This document shows positions 9,701-18,514 of a DNA stretch of 64,000 nt, in pieces. The stretch's first letter is position 1. Every line of letters starts with the position of its first letter. Source of the DNA: JAJRQY01 sp965224435 (GTDB taxonomy: Bacteria; Actinomycetota; Acidimicrobiia; Acidimicrobiales; SZUA-35). Location of the stretch: the NCBI GenBank assembly GCA_965224435.1, contig OZ245048.1:992001-1056000 (forward strand), given 5' to 3'. The position numbers were made by a program, and so were the translations under genes. The notes beneath the pieces were generated by a model. That model made no database searches, was not told the origin of the DNA, and saw nothing but the letters and a program-made list of their open reading frames with translations.

Positions 9701-9749
9701 GAGCAACAAGCAACAAGAAGAAACCCACGATCTGGGTGCGTCGGAACAT
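6729..9749 (-). CDS. Large Thr/Ser-rich secreted protein with duplicated Cys-Cys domain
   Basis: About 1006 residues from the chosen start MFRRTQIVGFFLLL, which gives a clean signal peptide; an earlier ATG (9794) would put 15 polar residues in front of it. After the signal come a long Thr/Ser/Glu stalk (about 40-157), domain A (about 158-331), a second Thr/Pro/Asp stalk (about 332-510), domain B (about 512-694), an Ig-like segment with further Cys (about 740-820), an acidic Ser/Asp/Glu stretch (about 835-910), one more beta-rich segment and a Pro/Glu/Thr tail. Domains A and B are clearly homologous: both share an SGxAGL start, a central YRV(D/E)VIVCC motif with vicinal Cys, and VLPIG near the end. 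I do not recognise this domain. No LPXTG or C-terminal anchor is visible. A surface or shed mucin-like protein is likely; function unknown. Confidence 0.8.
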   Translation of the reverse strand: MFRRTQIVGFFLLLVALMTGTTWLAQAGDDGSPGDGAPDLTVVTALETSTTSDTSVSPTTQPPATSPETTSPNTTTSELTTTSTLIETTSTASTSVAETTTTSSTTTETTVIETTTGPSTTADPTKTTVAETTIIETTIVETTTEPATTTTEAQSSTVKVSGQAGLRLGTSVSPGPNLLRLNFFDQTTDERVQSIVYTGLTNTGDYSAELRTDVTYRVDVIVCCNAPTVTLSFRDLSFDADTALDLTVPAVEVVFEVVSEAGGPVANATIVIPAASGSNDRAAWSARVYAAPTDENGETRTVLPIGTSSSEERLPTLELEDGVKTTFQFTVLGGPGTDVPVPTEPPPTTVPATTAPPATSTSTTISVPATTDTTTTVSTTTTTELTTTESTPIETIATTAEATLLAALDGELEGGTDASAPIPTTESVTTEQASPELTTTILETTSVPDTDQPDTSSPDTTDSPNTTDPDVGTPDTSTPDTTTDTASPDNPDPIAPTPDGTNTVRITLVAPTSIELSGEAGLEILGELTPGSHSLRINFYRADTDELGAQVTYTGEDNDGSYETHLIAGAAYRVEVIVCCEGPTVRLVYDDVVFSESTLRDFLVPAAEFEIKVVDHNDAAADDATIIFNELSGTASDDTTPWYASGQPKFDSDAISFPVVLPIGSVISTDQAGEDVGPTSLILGENDAVSFTIPSITFNINTLLIKLNEDGDSVVAEPALTRPWVTPTLSTEANEAGWINEEAEISWTVTDPAPEVGLPQTTLPPTPVDKEGTHTYWSEEACDLDENCSKRSLEVSLDSEAPSVGIHGFVKGALRTTEPTPTCTAEDSGSGLLVIIIDSDDSDDESASSEEADCSLETKVRSSEPIVADDAGDSDGGTDETDEEASEGAEQEADSEGTDESAELSEPTLFLTTYEVTATATDIAGNVTTEVETYQIETEEQVEVTAALPETTISETTTVPEATNPDTNPPEADPPVAAPPETVPPETEETLPIPGPVSRSRLVQLR

Positions 9750-9883
9750 GGCACAAAAATAGAGCCTGCAAGGTGCCAGTTGGTGGATCGACAATCAGAT
9801 TGATTGAAGTTTTGCCCGTCTCTCTCGATGAGCCGCCTCACCCTTGTCATGCCGGCTTCAACACAGGCCGAACTCAGGCTCGA

Positions 9884-9889
9884 TAACCT
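9884..9889 (+). promoter_or_regulatory. -10 element for leaderless rimO transcript
   Basis: TAACCT ends 9 bases before the GTG start at 9899; no Shine-Dalgarno is seen. Confidence 0.5.
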
Positions 9890-9898
9890 GGCGCCACT

Positions 9899-11185
9899 GT
9901 GACTCGTCGATATTGGGTCGAGACTCTCGGCTGTCCCAAAAATCAGGTTGATTCAGACAAGCTTGTCGGCACCCTTACCGCCGATGGCATGGTTCCTGCT
10001 GCTCGAGTTGAGGATGCGGACCTGGTCGTGGTTAACACCTGCGCCTTCATCGAAGATGCCCGGCAAGAGTCGGTTGATACGGTCTTGTCTCTGGATGATG
10101 CGAAGCGCGGCGGTGCTGAACTCATCGTCACTGGCTGCATGGCTGAGCGTTATGGCGCTGAACTAGCCGAAGCCATGCCGGAGATCACGCGAGTCGCAGG
10201 TTTCGGTGTTCCGGTCACCTTGGGCGCGACTCGCTCAACCGGCGACGTCAACACTGAAATGACCGTCCCGAAACTTGATCTCTTGGAACTACCAAGGCCG
10301 TCAGCCTCTGCTCCGTGGGCTTATGTGAAGGTGGCCGAAGGCTGCGATCGCAACTGCGGCTTCTGCGCCATCCCGACCTTTCGAGGTAAGCAACGCTCCC
10401 GAACGATCGATTCTGTGCTTGCCGAGGTAGAGCAGCTGGACGTGAAAGAGATCGTCCTTGTCGCTCAGGACCTGGCCGCGTACGGACGGGATCAAGGAGT
10501 CGGCGAACGATCCATTATCCCTCTGGTCAACCAGGTTGCTGAGCGGGTCGACCGTGTTCGCCTGCTCTATCTCTATCCCTCGGACCTCACCGACAACCTC
10601 ATCGACGCCATCTGCGACACTGGCGTTCCCTACTTTGATCTCTCCTTACAACATGTCTCCCGACCTTTGATGCGGCGCATGCGGCGTTGGGGGAGTGGCG
10701 AGCAGTTCCTGGACCGGATCGAAGCAATACGAACTCGTGAACCCGAGGCTGCCTTCCGGTCAAACTTCATTGTTGGCTATCCGGGCGAAACCGAAGCCGA
10801 CCATGATGAGCTCCTGCGATTTGTTGAAGAAGCTGAAGTCGATTGGTGTGGCTTCTTCTCCTATTCCAAGGAAGAAGGAACCTACGCCGCCGACCTGGAT
10901 CAGGTCGTGCCCGCCGGTCTTGTTTCGGAGCGCTTAGCTGAGCTGCAGGAGATGCAAGACGCCATTACCCAGCAGCGTCGAGACAACCTGATTGGTTCGA
11001 CTATCGAGGTTCTTGTTGACGAACCAGGCGTTGGTCGATCCCACCGAGAAGCTCCCGAGATTGATGGCATCGTCAACCTGCCAGAGGATCTTCCGGTCGG
11101 AGCAATTGTGGAGGTCGAGGTCGTCAATGCTGAGGGCCCTGACCTGACAGCGGTGCTTGGGGATGAGGACACCGCGAATGGCTAG
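9899..11185 (+). CDS. rimO: Ribosomal protein uS12 methylthiotransferase RimO
   Basis: Radical-SAM methylthiotransferase, 428 residues, that methylthiolates an aspartate of ribosomal protein S12. The N-terminal MTTase domain begins ETLGCPKNQVDSD; CPKN is typical of RimO rather than MiaB. The radical-SAM cluster motif CDRNCGFC has Cys at about 149, 153 and 156, and a TRAM domain closes the protein (SRVE-type C-terminal segment from about residue 365). The paralogue miaB lies at 25.6 kb, which supports the assignment. The gene overlaps pgsA. Confidence 0.94.
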   Translation: MTRRYWVETLGCPKNQVDSDKLVGTLTADGMVPAARVEDADLVVVNTCAFIEDARQESVDTVLSLDDAKRGGAELIVTGCMAERYGAELAEAMPEITRVAGFGVPVTLGATRSTGDVNTEMTVPKLDLLELPRPSASAPWAYVKVAEGCDRNCGFCAIPTFRGKQRSRTIDSVLAEVEQLDVKEIVLVAQDLAAYGRDQGVGERSIIPLVNQVAERVDRVRLLYLYPSDLTDNLIDAICDTGVPYFDLSLQHVSRPLMRRMRRWGSGEQFLDRIEAIRTREPEAAFRSNFIVGYPGETEADHDELLRFVEEAEVDWCGFFSYSKEEGTYAADLDQVVPAGLVSERLAELQEMQDAITQQRRDNLIGSTIEVLVDEPGVGRSHREAPEIDGIVNLPEDLPVGAIVEVEVVNAEGPDLTAVLGDEDTANG

Positions 11186-11765
11186 TAACTCCCCAGACAG
11201 TCCGACCATGGACCTCATCGGTAGCTCGCGCTATGCCTTGGCGGCAAATGGCTTGACCATTAGTCGACTCCTTCTCGCACCAGTCTTCGCCCTGCTGATC
11301 CTGGAGCAGAATCCCTGGTGGCTGACCTTCTTCATGGGTTGGGTCCTTGGCGCTACCGATGCCTTTGACGGCAAGCTGGCCCGCCAAGCTACCCCAACCA
11401 AATTTGGTGCCTTCTTCGATCCATTGGCCGACAAGGCCGTTGTGTTATTGGCCGGATTTGCACTGGTCAGTATCGGACGATTCCCCCTCCTGCCCCTCAT
11501 CTTGATCGCTATCCGAGAAGTCGGAATCCAGGCCTACCGTTCCTACTGGACCAGGGAAGGCCTGGCCATTCCGGCCCGCAAGTCAGGCAAGTACAAGGTC
11601 TTTGTCCAGGGCATCGCGATCTCGGCTGCAACCTGCCCTTGGCTGGACGGATCTCCTCTCATTGCTGACCTGCTGTTGTGGATCGCCGTCGCCTTCACCT
11701 TGGTATCCGGGGCCCAGTATCTGATCGATGGGCGCGGAGCACTTCGAACATCGGGAATTCGGTAA
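11178..11765 (+). CDS. pgsA: CDP-diacylglycerol-glycerol-3-phosphate 3-phosphatidyltransferase
   Basis: CDP-alcohol phosphatidyltransferase of about 195 residues, making phosphatidylglycerophosphate for PG and cardiolipin. The family motif DG-x2-AR-x8-G-x3-D-x3-D is complete (DGKLARQATPTKFGAFFDPL followed by AD), with hydrophobic membrane segments on both sides. Starts at 11157 (TTG), 11163, 11178 and 11208 are possible in frame; the ATG at 11178 is chosen because it overlaps the rimO stop by only 8 bases. A related enzyme making phosphatidylinositol phosphate cannot be excluded, but rimO-pgsA-cinA order favours PgsA. Confidence 0.85.
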   Translation: MASNSPDSPTMDLIGSSRYALAANGLTISRLLLAPVFALLILEQNPWWLTFFMGWVLGATDAFDGKLARQATPTKFGAFFDPLADKAVVLLAGFALVSIGRFPLLPLILIAIREVGIQAYRSYWTREGLAIPARKSGKYKVFVQGIAISAATCPWLDGSPLIADLLLWIAVAFTLVSGAQYLIDGRGALRTSGIR

Positions 11766-11847
11766 CAGTTCTTCGTAACCGGAAGTCGGATCAGAACCAG
11801 CATCGCGCTGGCTGCGGGACGAAAAAGGACATGGAAAGAGGAATGCT

Positions 11848-13107
11848 GTGAAGGTTGAAGTACTGGCCATCGGTACTGAGCTTCTGCTCGGCCAAATTGT
11901 GGACACCAACTCGTCCTGGATCGGCCAGCAGCTAGCGGCAGCTGGCCTTGACTCGCACTTCCAGACCAAGGTTGGCGACAACCCTGAGCGGATCCGCGAG
12001 GCCCTCCGGCTAGCACTGGACCGTAGTGACGCGGTGATTTGTTGTGGAGGGCTGGGCCCGACGCAGGATGACATCACCCGAGAGATGATCGCTGAGTTCA
12101 TGGGCGCGGAACTGGTGCAAGACGATGCCGTTTCGACACGGATTCGCGCCATGTTCGAGGACCGCGGGCGAATCATGCCGGAGAACAACCTGAAGCAAGC
12201 CCTCATTCCAGTTGGAGCAAGCCCGATCCCGCAACAGCCTGGAACCGCGCCAGGATTGGTCTGCCCCATCCCCGCCACCGACTCTCGCCCAGAGCGAGTG
12301 ATTTATGCCGTTCCCGGGGTTCCGTACGAGATGAAGGAGATGATCACCGGCACCGTGATCGATGACCTCCGTCGTCGCTCGGGCGAATCCTCCGTCATCC
12401 GGAGTCGAGTCTTACGAACGTGGGGCATGTCGGAGTCAGCGCTCTCGGAGCTCTTGGCGGATCGAATTACCGAGCTCGACGACATCGGCAACCCGACCCT
12501 GGCATTCTTGGCCAGCGGAGTGGAGGGCCTCAAGGTTCGGATTACGGCCAAGGCCTCATCCGAGGATGAGGCCGAACAGCTTCTGGATGCTGAGCAACAG
12601 GTTCTATGGCCACTGATCGGGCACCTGGTCTTTGGCTTGGATGACGACAATATGGAAGCAGTCGTTGTACGAGAATTGATCAAGCGCGGACTAACGGTGG
12701 CGGTAGCCGAGTCGATAACCGGAGGCTATGTCGCTGGCCGGATCTGCGCAGTACCTGGTGCAAGTCAGGTCTTTTGCGGTGGGGTAATTGCGTACCAGCC
12801 AGAGATCAAGCAGCGATTACTTGGTGTGCCCGAAGGCCCGGTTGTAACCGAAGAAGCAGCGGTGGCGATGGCCGAGGGTGTTCGCAGCGTTATGAATGCG
12901 GATATTGGCCTGGCGACGACCGGAGTGGCTGGACCCGACGAAGTTGAAGGCAAGCCGGTTGGAACGGTCTGTTTCGCCGTTGCGTCACCGGATGGAGCCT
13001 TGGCTACGACAATCAAATTGCCAGGTGATCGAGAACGGATCCGCCAGTTCTCGACCATCTCACTACTGGACGTTCTTCGGCGAGTCCTGGTGAATCAGGA
13101 GTCCTGA
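11848..13107 (+). CDS. cinA: CinA-family protein (damage-inducible, PncC-type amidohydrolase domain)
   Basis: A 419-residue two-domain CinA. The N-terminal MoCF-like domain (VEVLAIGTELLLGQIVDTNS; CCGGLGPTQDD) is linked to ADP-ribose pyrophosphatase activity in studied CinA proteins. The C-terminal domain (from about residue 265, VAVAESITGGYVAGRI, then TTGVAGPD) is the nicotinamide-nucleotide amidohydrolase that salvages pyridine nucleotides. The GTG start is preceded by AAAGAGGA at a suitable distance. In many actinobacteria clgR follows; here it does not. Confidence 0.93.
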   Translation: MKVEVLAIGTELLLGQIVDTNSSWIGQQLAAAGLDSHFQTKVGDNPERIREALRLALDRSDAVICCGGLGPTQDDITREMIAEFMGAELVQDDAVSTRIRAMFEDRGRIMPENNLKQALIPVGASPIPQQPGTAPGLVCPIPATDSRPERVIYAVPGVPYEMKEMITGTVIDDLRRRSGESSVIRSRVLRTWGMSESALSELLADRITELDDIGNPTLAFLASGVEGLKVRITAKASSEDEAEQLLDAEQQVLWPLIGHLVFGLDDDNMEAVVVRELIKRGLTVAVAESITGGYVAGRICAVPGASQVFCGGVIAYQPEIKQRLLGVPEGPVVTEEAAVAMAEGVRSVMNADIGLATTGVAGPDEVEGKPVGTVCFAVASPDGALATTIKLPGDRERIRQFSTISLLDVLRRVLVNQES

Positions 13108-13182
13108 AGCCAGCTCGGCATGCCGACAAAGGGCCTGTGATGAGGCTGCGAAGTCGCTGCATTTGGCTTCTGAAAACTGAAA

Positions 13183-13224
13183 GAACCCGACCAAGGCGGG
13201 CGGCGGCATGCCTTGGTCGGGTTC
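13183..13224 (+). terminator. Strong hairpin after cinA
   Basis: GAACCCGACCAAGGC at 13183-13197 pairs perfectly with 13210-13224, a 15-bp stem with a 12-base GC-rich loop. It lies 75 bases after the cinA stop. No U-run follows on the plus strand; on the minus strand the hairpin is followed by T-rich sequence. It occupies most of the 292-base gap before the next gene; the rest of the gap holds only the -10 element of the next gene. Confidence 0.65.
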
Positions 13225-13387
13225 AACAGGGAATATAGCGTGCCTTCGTGCGCTGTGTCTCGCGCGAGGCGAGCAATTTTGCCTCGGCGAAGCATGATGG
13301 TCCAGACGACCGCTCCCTACTGGTAGCCGCTCTCCGGGTCTGTGGTGATTCGATGTCGTTCATTCGGCATGGTTGCCAAGGGATGGA

Positions 13388-13393
13388 TAATGT
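13388..13393 (+). promoter_or_regulatory. -10 element for leaderless LLM oxidoreductase gene
   Basis: TAATGT ends 6 bases before the ATG at 13400; no Shine-Dalgarno is present. Confidence 0.5.
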
Positions 13394-13399
13394 CAGACC

Positions 13400-14308
13400 A
13401 TGCGATTCAGCTTCTGGATGAATAACCGTGACCCAATCGAGGAAATTCTCCGCAGTGGCGTGCGGGCCGAAGAGAAGGGTTGGGATGGCCTCTGGTTCGC
13501 CGATCATTTCCTGCCATTCATCGGGCCCGACGACGGTCCCGTTCACGAGGTGTGGGGAGTGCTGTGTGCCCTGGGCCAAGCAACCTCAGAGATCAGACTT
13601 GGTCCGCTGGTGTGTGGCAATACCTACCGAAATCCCGTGGTTCTGGCTAAGCAGGCAGTCACCGCGGACCACATCAGTGGAGGCCGCATGGTCCTTGGAC
13701 TTGGCGCGGGATGGCAAGAGAATGAGCATGTCGCCTTCGGGCTTCAGTTTGGAACCTTCACTGAACGGTTTGAACGGATGGAAGAGTCGCTCCAGATCTT
13801 GCGGCAGCTCCGTGACGGTGAGCGAGCCAACCTCGACGGTAAGCACTACCAGGTGAGTGATGCCCCGTTGTCGCCGAAGCCAATCGGTCCCCTCCCCATC
13901 ATGATCGGAGGGGCTGGCGAGAAGAAGACCCTTCGTATGGTTGCCCAATACGCCGAGGAGTGGAACGTCTGGTCCACCCCCGAAATCATGACTCATAAGG
14001 CCGGAGTGCTGGAGCGACACTGTGCGGCCGTTGATCGGGATCCAGCGGAAATCAAACGATCGTCGGTTGCCTTGCTCCACCTTTGTCAGACAGAGGCCGA
14101 GGCATCCAAGTTGTGGGCTGAAAAGCCGACCCAAGCTTCCTTGATCGGAACGGTCTCCCAACTCCAGGGTCAGATGCAGGCCTATCAGGAAGCTGGAGTG
14201 GATGAGGTCATCATTCCTGACTTCACCTTGGGCAGTGGTCAGCAAAAGGATGAGACTCTCGATCAGTTCATGACTGAAGTGGTGGCACCGTTTAGGGCCG
14301 ACGGGTAA
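13400..14308 (+). CDS. LLM-class (F420-type) oxidoreductase
   Basis: Luciferase-like monooxygenase-fold enzyme of 302 residues. It begins MRFSFWMNN, followed by EEKGWDGLWFADHF, the segment IRLGPLVCGNTYRNP and ISGGRMVLGLGAGWQENEH, all typical of the TIM-barrel LLM family whose actinobacterial members usually use coenzyme F420 or FMN. PLPIMIGGAGEKKTLRMVAQYA is the expected phosphate/cofactor-binding region. The substrate is unknown. It takes the place that a clgR-type gene often has after cinA. Confidence 0.87.
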   Translation: MRFSFWMNNRDPIEEILRSGVRAEEKGWDGLWFADHFLPFIGPDDGPVHEVWGVLCALGQATSEIRLGPLVCGNTYRNPVVLAKQAVTADHISGGRMVLGLGAGWQENEHVAFGLQFGTFTERFERMEESLQILRQLRDGERANLDGKHYQVSDAPLSPKPIGPLPIMIGGAGEKKTLRMVAQYAEEWNVWSTPEIMTHKAGVLERHCAAVDRDPAEIKRSSVALLHLCQTEAEASKLWAEKPTQASLIGTVSQLQGQMQAYQEAGVDEVIIPDFTLGSGQQKDETLDQFMTEVVAPFRADG

Positions 14309-14509
14309 ATCAGTCTGGCCTCAACGACTGACCTCGCGAATCGAGGTAGGCAGCTCGATCCGCCCAAAAATGCGAACGCCCGACCGGGCAATGTGGATTT
14401 CCCTCCTCATCCACACCAGCCTGCCGAGCATTCTGCGTATCGACACTCTGACAGAGCGATGTTGAAGAATTGTTGAAGAGCGAGATGTTGGGCCGACGCT
14501 CGCAGTGAA

Positions 14510-17500
14510 CTAGCCGTGCGATGATCGTCCTACACGTTGTTCGATGAAGGGCATCATCCAGGTCATTCCGAGGCGATCAGCCAGTGTTGCGGCATCGTCG
14601 AGGTGGCGACTTGCCTCACTCTGATTGCCCCGCGACGCTTCCAGCGCAGCCAGGACTCCCATGGTGCGTAGCTCGTAGGGCCTCGCGTTGAGCGCTCGAT
14701 GGAAGTCTTGGGCTTGAGTGAGGAAGACCTCCGCCTGGTCGTAATCCCCCAGCAAGGTTGCCAATCGACCTAGGGCAAGTGAACCGCTTCCCATCAAAAC
14801 CGAGCCGTAGACCATCGCCACCAGGCGGTGCTCCGCTGGCGCGAGCATGGTGGACAACAGGCGGGCGGCTTCAAGGTCCTCAAAATGGTCGACAAGCTCG
14901 GAGTAGGCCACCGGTGTGACGAATTGGAGAACTCCTTCGCCGGCTGTGAGCGACCCACCGGGCACGTATTGCTTGATCATGGCCTCTGCGTCATTAGCTC
15001 GACCCGCATGAATGAGGGAGATGGCAAGGGGCAATGCGTACGCGGGACTGGGGTAGCCGCTGAGTTTCCACTCCAACATGGAGACGACGCTGTCGGCTTG
15101 TCCTTGTTCCCGGTGGAGCATGGCGAGCTGGATTCCCATACTGTCCAGCATGGCGTCGCCGAACTGGGCGTAAGACGCCATGGCGGTTTGCAGCCGGTCA
15201 TCGGCTTCGGTGAAATGGCCTTGGAAGATGGCCAGAGAAACGGCCATCGATTCGGCCGCCATTTGGACCACCGGATGCCTTGTTGACTGGCCAAGCTCGA
15301 CAACTTCGGTGATTTGTTCGTCGACCTTGGACATGTCTCGCTGATCCAGTGCCAGCACCAGTCCAAAGGCCCTGGTGCCCACTTCTAGGCCAAGGGCACC
15401 AGTCTTCTTGGTTAGGACTATGGCCTGATCAAAGAGGTCTTGACGCTGATCGATCGAGAGCTGGCGCTGTAGCGTCTCAACCTTGTTGACCAAGGTGTCA
15501 AGTAACAAGACGTCGCTGCCGCTGGCCATTGCGCTGGCGACCCCGTCATCAAGCAAAGCCAGCAGCTTTGTGTTGTCTGGCAGGTCAAAGCAGTTTGATG
15601 TGAAAGACACCAGAACATCAATCCGCTGGGGATCCGTTTTGTCCAGCACATCAAGACACTGCGAGAGCATTTCCCGGGCCAGGTCCGGGTGATTCCAATA
15701 GCCAAGCGACTCACGAATGAGCGCTTTGTCCGCAGTTTGTCCGCGGCCAGCATAGGTCAGGGCCGCTACGGCCATCCGGTTGGCATCGTTGACGGAACGG
15801 GCAAGGGCAAATCCCTCGCGGGCAAGGTCTTGGGCTCGTTGGTAGTGCTGGAAGTGCTTGACCGACTGAGCAAGAGCGGTCAACAAGTCGGCCCGCAGAA
15901 GGGTGCTGGCCCCGGCTTCTCGTTCCCGCAGCGGCAGATGATCGGCCAAGGCGGCCAAGCCCTGTTCAAACAAGCTGGATGCGCTGTGATGATCAAACAG
16001 TCGGGTGCTGTCGTGCCCAGCCCGAAGAGCGTACATTGCCCCCTCTTGGGCAGAGCCCGCTGACGCTCCAGCCAAAAAGTGAGTCGCAAGCTGGGCGTTG
16101 CTGTCGGTGGTCTCACTGAGGGCAGCACCAATCTGAGCATGCAGGATCGAGCATCGACGAGTGGATGCCTGAGAGGTCAGCTGTTCTGCAATGAGTGCGT
16201 GGGTGAACCGGAAGCGGTCAGGGAACTCGGGGTGTTCCTCGAGGATCCGGGCTGCCATCGCTTCTTCGATTCGGTCCAATACCCGGTCAGCTGGCTCATT
16301 GGAGACCTTGGCCAGCAGGGTTTCGGTGAATCCAGCAGGACAGAGGGCTCCAATGGCGAGCAGCTCTTTGGAGCCAGTCTGCAAATCGAGAATTCGTCGA
16401 TCGATTGCTTCCCCGATGGTTGGTGCTTCTGAGACAGCTGCACCCGCGGGGCTAGCTCGAAGTAGCTCGGTAACAAACAATGGGTTGCCGTCAGTTCTTT
16501 GGCGAAGCTCCGTGTCGTATCCGGCAGGCGAAGGTTTCCCGTGGGTCTGGCGATAGAGCTGGCCAACCGCCATTGAACTCAAGCCATCTAACGCCAATCG
16601 AAGGGATCCGGCGAGGCGGCTGAGGTCCGCCAGCTCCATCTGCAAATGGTCAGAAACTGCCTCTGTCGTCCGCCAGGTGGCCAGAATCCGGATCGGATGA
16701 CCCATGATGGCGGTGGCGGCGTATCGGAGGAGCCTGAGCGACTCAATATCGGCCCAGTGAAGGTCTTCGAAAATGAGCAGCACAGGGCTGGACTCACTGA
16801 GGCGTCGCAAGGCTTGGCTTACCGCGTCGTACAAGGCCATGGGATCAGCGACCGGACCTGCTCCCTGGCCAAGTGCTTGCTTGTCTTGTGCAGGCAAGAG
16901 AGTCGCAAGATCAATGGCTCGCGGACCAAGAACATGCTGACGGGCAGCCTCGTCCAAAGGCTCCAGCAGATCTTGCAGAATTGTGGTCCAAGGGCGGTGG
17001 GTGTCTGCTTGTCCACCTTGGCGACAGCGGCCCCAGGCCACCACATATCCCATTTGCTTGGCTTCTTCTGCCATGAGATTGGCCAGCGCAGTCTTTCCAA
17101 TACCTGGCTCGCCAGTGAGGGCTCCGAGGGAGTGTCGGGAATCGTTGAGTTTGAGCAGGTTCTCGAGGCGTTGGACTTCGTGATCTCGGCCGACCAGGCC
17201 AGGCCGCATTTCTCCACGACCCGGACCATCGGGTTGTTCTTTTGCTGGCAGGTGTTGTGCGAGAAGCGCTTGGTCATTGCGCAGGATCTGATTCTCAAGT
17301 TTCTGGAGGGCGGGCCCGGGATCGAGACCGAGCTCCTCAGCAAGTACGCTCCGAACCGCCTGATACTCCGCTAATGCCTCGGCCGTGCGGCCTGTGAGAT
17401 AGAGGGCCAGAATAAGCACTTCGTGATATGGCTCTCGATAACGATCAGCCTTGATGAGGGGTCGTGCATCCGCGATTACTTCTTGGTGGCGGCCCGCAGC

Positions 17501-18016
17501 TAGGAGGGAGCGAAGCCGGAGTTCTTGAACCTCAGAGCGAAGGTCGGTTAGCACATCGCCCTCAGTCCTGAAGGTCGCCATCGGCCCATTGTCAAGATCA
17601 TCTGAGCGCCAGAGTTCAAGGGCAGTTGTCGCGGCCCTGATGGTCAGCGCATGATCGACGGGGACGGATTGACGAACTTGTTTGGCCATTTGCTGGAAGA
17701 GGCGGGCGTCGACGTCTTCCACCGGAATCTCCAACGCGTATCCACCGGCCCGTGTCACGAGAATCTGGGGCTTGCCGCCGCTGCCTCGATCTGGTTCCAG
17801 CAACTTGCGAAGGTGAGAAATATAGGATCTCAGGGTCACGTTTGGCTTAGACGGAGGACTTTCAGACCAGACCAAATCAATCAGTCGATCCGTGGTCACC
17901 ATTCTTCCTTCGGCCAGAATCAAGGCCAACAAGATGGTCTGGGGCTTCTCACCGCCGATGTCGACGGGCTTCCCGGCAATCGTGCACTCGATTGGTCCCA
18001 GGATTCGGAACATCAT
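14510..18016 (-). CDS. SARP/AfsR-type regulator: winged helix + BTAD + ATPase + TPR
   Basis: A 1168-residue regulator. An OmpR-type winged helix (about 1-97, RILGPIECTIAG and LVWSESPPSKPNVTLRSYIS) is followed by a bacterial transcriptional activation domain (about 98-245, ending EELGLDPGPALQKLE), a STAND/AAA ATPase (about 272-500; Walker A GEPGIGKTA about 302-310, Walker B LLIFEDLHWAD about 413-423) and a long TPR-like helical region to the C terminus. Such proteins sense signals through the ATPase/TPR part and activate transcription; AfsR is the model. No biosynthetic cluster adjoins it, so it may act at a distance. Either of two consecutive ATGs may be the start. Confidence 0.9.
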   Translation of the reverse strand: MMFRILGPIECTIAGKPVDIGGEKPQTILLALILAEGRMVTTDRLIDLVWSESPPSKPNVTLRSYISHLRKLLEPDRGSGGKPQILVTRAGGYALEIPVEDVDARLFQQMAKQVRQSVPVDHALTIRAATTALELWRSDDLDNGPMATFRTEGDVLTDLRSEVQELRLRSLLAAGRHQEVIADARPLIKADRYREPYHEVLILALYLTGRTAEALAEYQAVRSVLAEELGLDPGPALQKLENQILRNDQALLAQHLPAKEQPDGPGRGEMRPGLVGRDHEVQRLENLLKLNDSRHSLGALTGEPGIGKTALANLMAEEAKQMGYVVAWGRCRQGGQADTHRPWTTILQDLLEPLDEAARQHVLGPRAIDLATLLPAQDKQALGQGAGPVADPMALYDAVSQALRRLSESSPVLLIFEDLHWADIESLRLLRYAATAIMGHPIRILATWRTTEAVSDHLQMELADLSRLAGSLRLALDGLSSMAVGQLYRQTHGKPSPAGYDTELRQRTDGNPLFVTELLRASPAGAAVSEAPTIGEAIDRRILDLQTGSKELLAIGALCPAGFTETLLAKVSNEPADRVLDRIEEAMAARILEEHPEFPDRFRFTHALIAEQLTSQASTRRCSILHAQIGAALSETTDSNAQLATHFLAGASAGSAQEGAMYALRAGHDSTRLFDHHSASSLFEQGLAALADHLPLREREAGASTLLRADLLTALAQSVKHFQHYQRAQDLAREGFALARSVNDANRMAVAALTYAGRGQTADKALIRESLGYWNHPDLAREMLSQCLDVLDKTDPQRIDVLVSFTSNCFDLPDNTKLLALLDDGVASAMASGSDVLLLDTLVNKVETLQRQLSIDQRQDLFDQAIVLTKKTGALGLEVGTRAFGLVLALDQRDMSKVDEQITEVVELGQSTRHPVVQMAAESMAVSLAIFQGHFTEADDRLQTAMASYAQFGDAMLDSMGIQLAMLHREQGQADSVVSMLEWKLSGYPSPAYALPLAISLIHAGRANDAEAMIKQYVPGGSLTAGEGVLQFVTPVAYSELVDHFEDLEAARLLSTMLAPAEHRLVAMVYGSVLMGSGSLALGRLATLLGDYDQAEVFLTQAQDFHRALNARPYELRTMGVLAALEASRGNQSEASRHLDDAATLADRLGMTWMMPFIEQRVGRSSHG

Positions 18017-18122
18017 GAGCTAGCCCTGTACGGGGTGAGCGTAGGACCGGCGAAAACTCCTACAACAAGAATTGGTACAGCGAGGGCAAACATGACGAGG
18101 ATAATCATGGTGGGATTTAACA

Positions 18123-18491
18123 CTATTCGTCAGCAGATTCTGTGGCGAATCGACCCGTTGCTTGGCCATAGAGACTGCTCCGCTCCTCGCAAACTCGACC
18201 AAACACATAGTCCTGGAAGGCCAGTTCTTCGGGACTGAGCTTGCTCCATATCCGTTGTAAAACATCATCGTCCAGTGAGCACAGAAGATCGGCGAGTTCG
18301 CCGCGCTCGTCCACCTCGGCCGGTGTGAGCTCGCGACCCTCGATCGCAGACAGGAGTTCGGCTTGAGTCGGTTCGGGCTCACCCCGGGAGCAGGCTCCGA
18401 GAAGGGAAAGGCTTGCGACGATGCAGGCCGCTGCAGAGGCCATTGAACGAATAGTTAGGTGATGAAAAGGGCCACCTGGGTGAACGAACAC
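18123..18491 (-). CDS. Small putative lipoprotein
   Basis: A 122-residue protein starting at a GTG. A hydrophobic stretch (about 18-33) ends in the lipobox-like LLGAC, with acidic, helix-prone sequence after it (TPAEVDERGELADLLCSL). A TAGGGT hexamer on the minus strand (18504-18509) lies 12 bases before the GTG and supports this start; an internal ATG at 18443 would shorten it by 16 residues. Lgt, the enzyme that lipidates such proteins, is encoded at the right end of the window. No family recognised. It is divergent from recA. Confidence 0.55.
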   Translation of the reverse strand: MFVHPGGPFHHLTIRSMASAAACIVASLSLLGACSRGEPEPTQAELLSAIEGRELTPAEVDERGELADLLCSLDDDVLQRIWSKLSPEELAFQDYVFGRVCEERSSLYGQATGRFATESADE

Positions 18492-18514
18492 AAAAGAAAT
18501 CGTACCCTAGGTCG

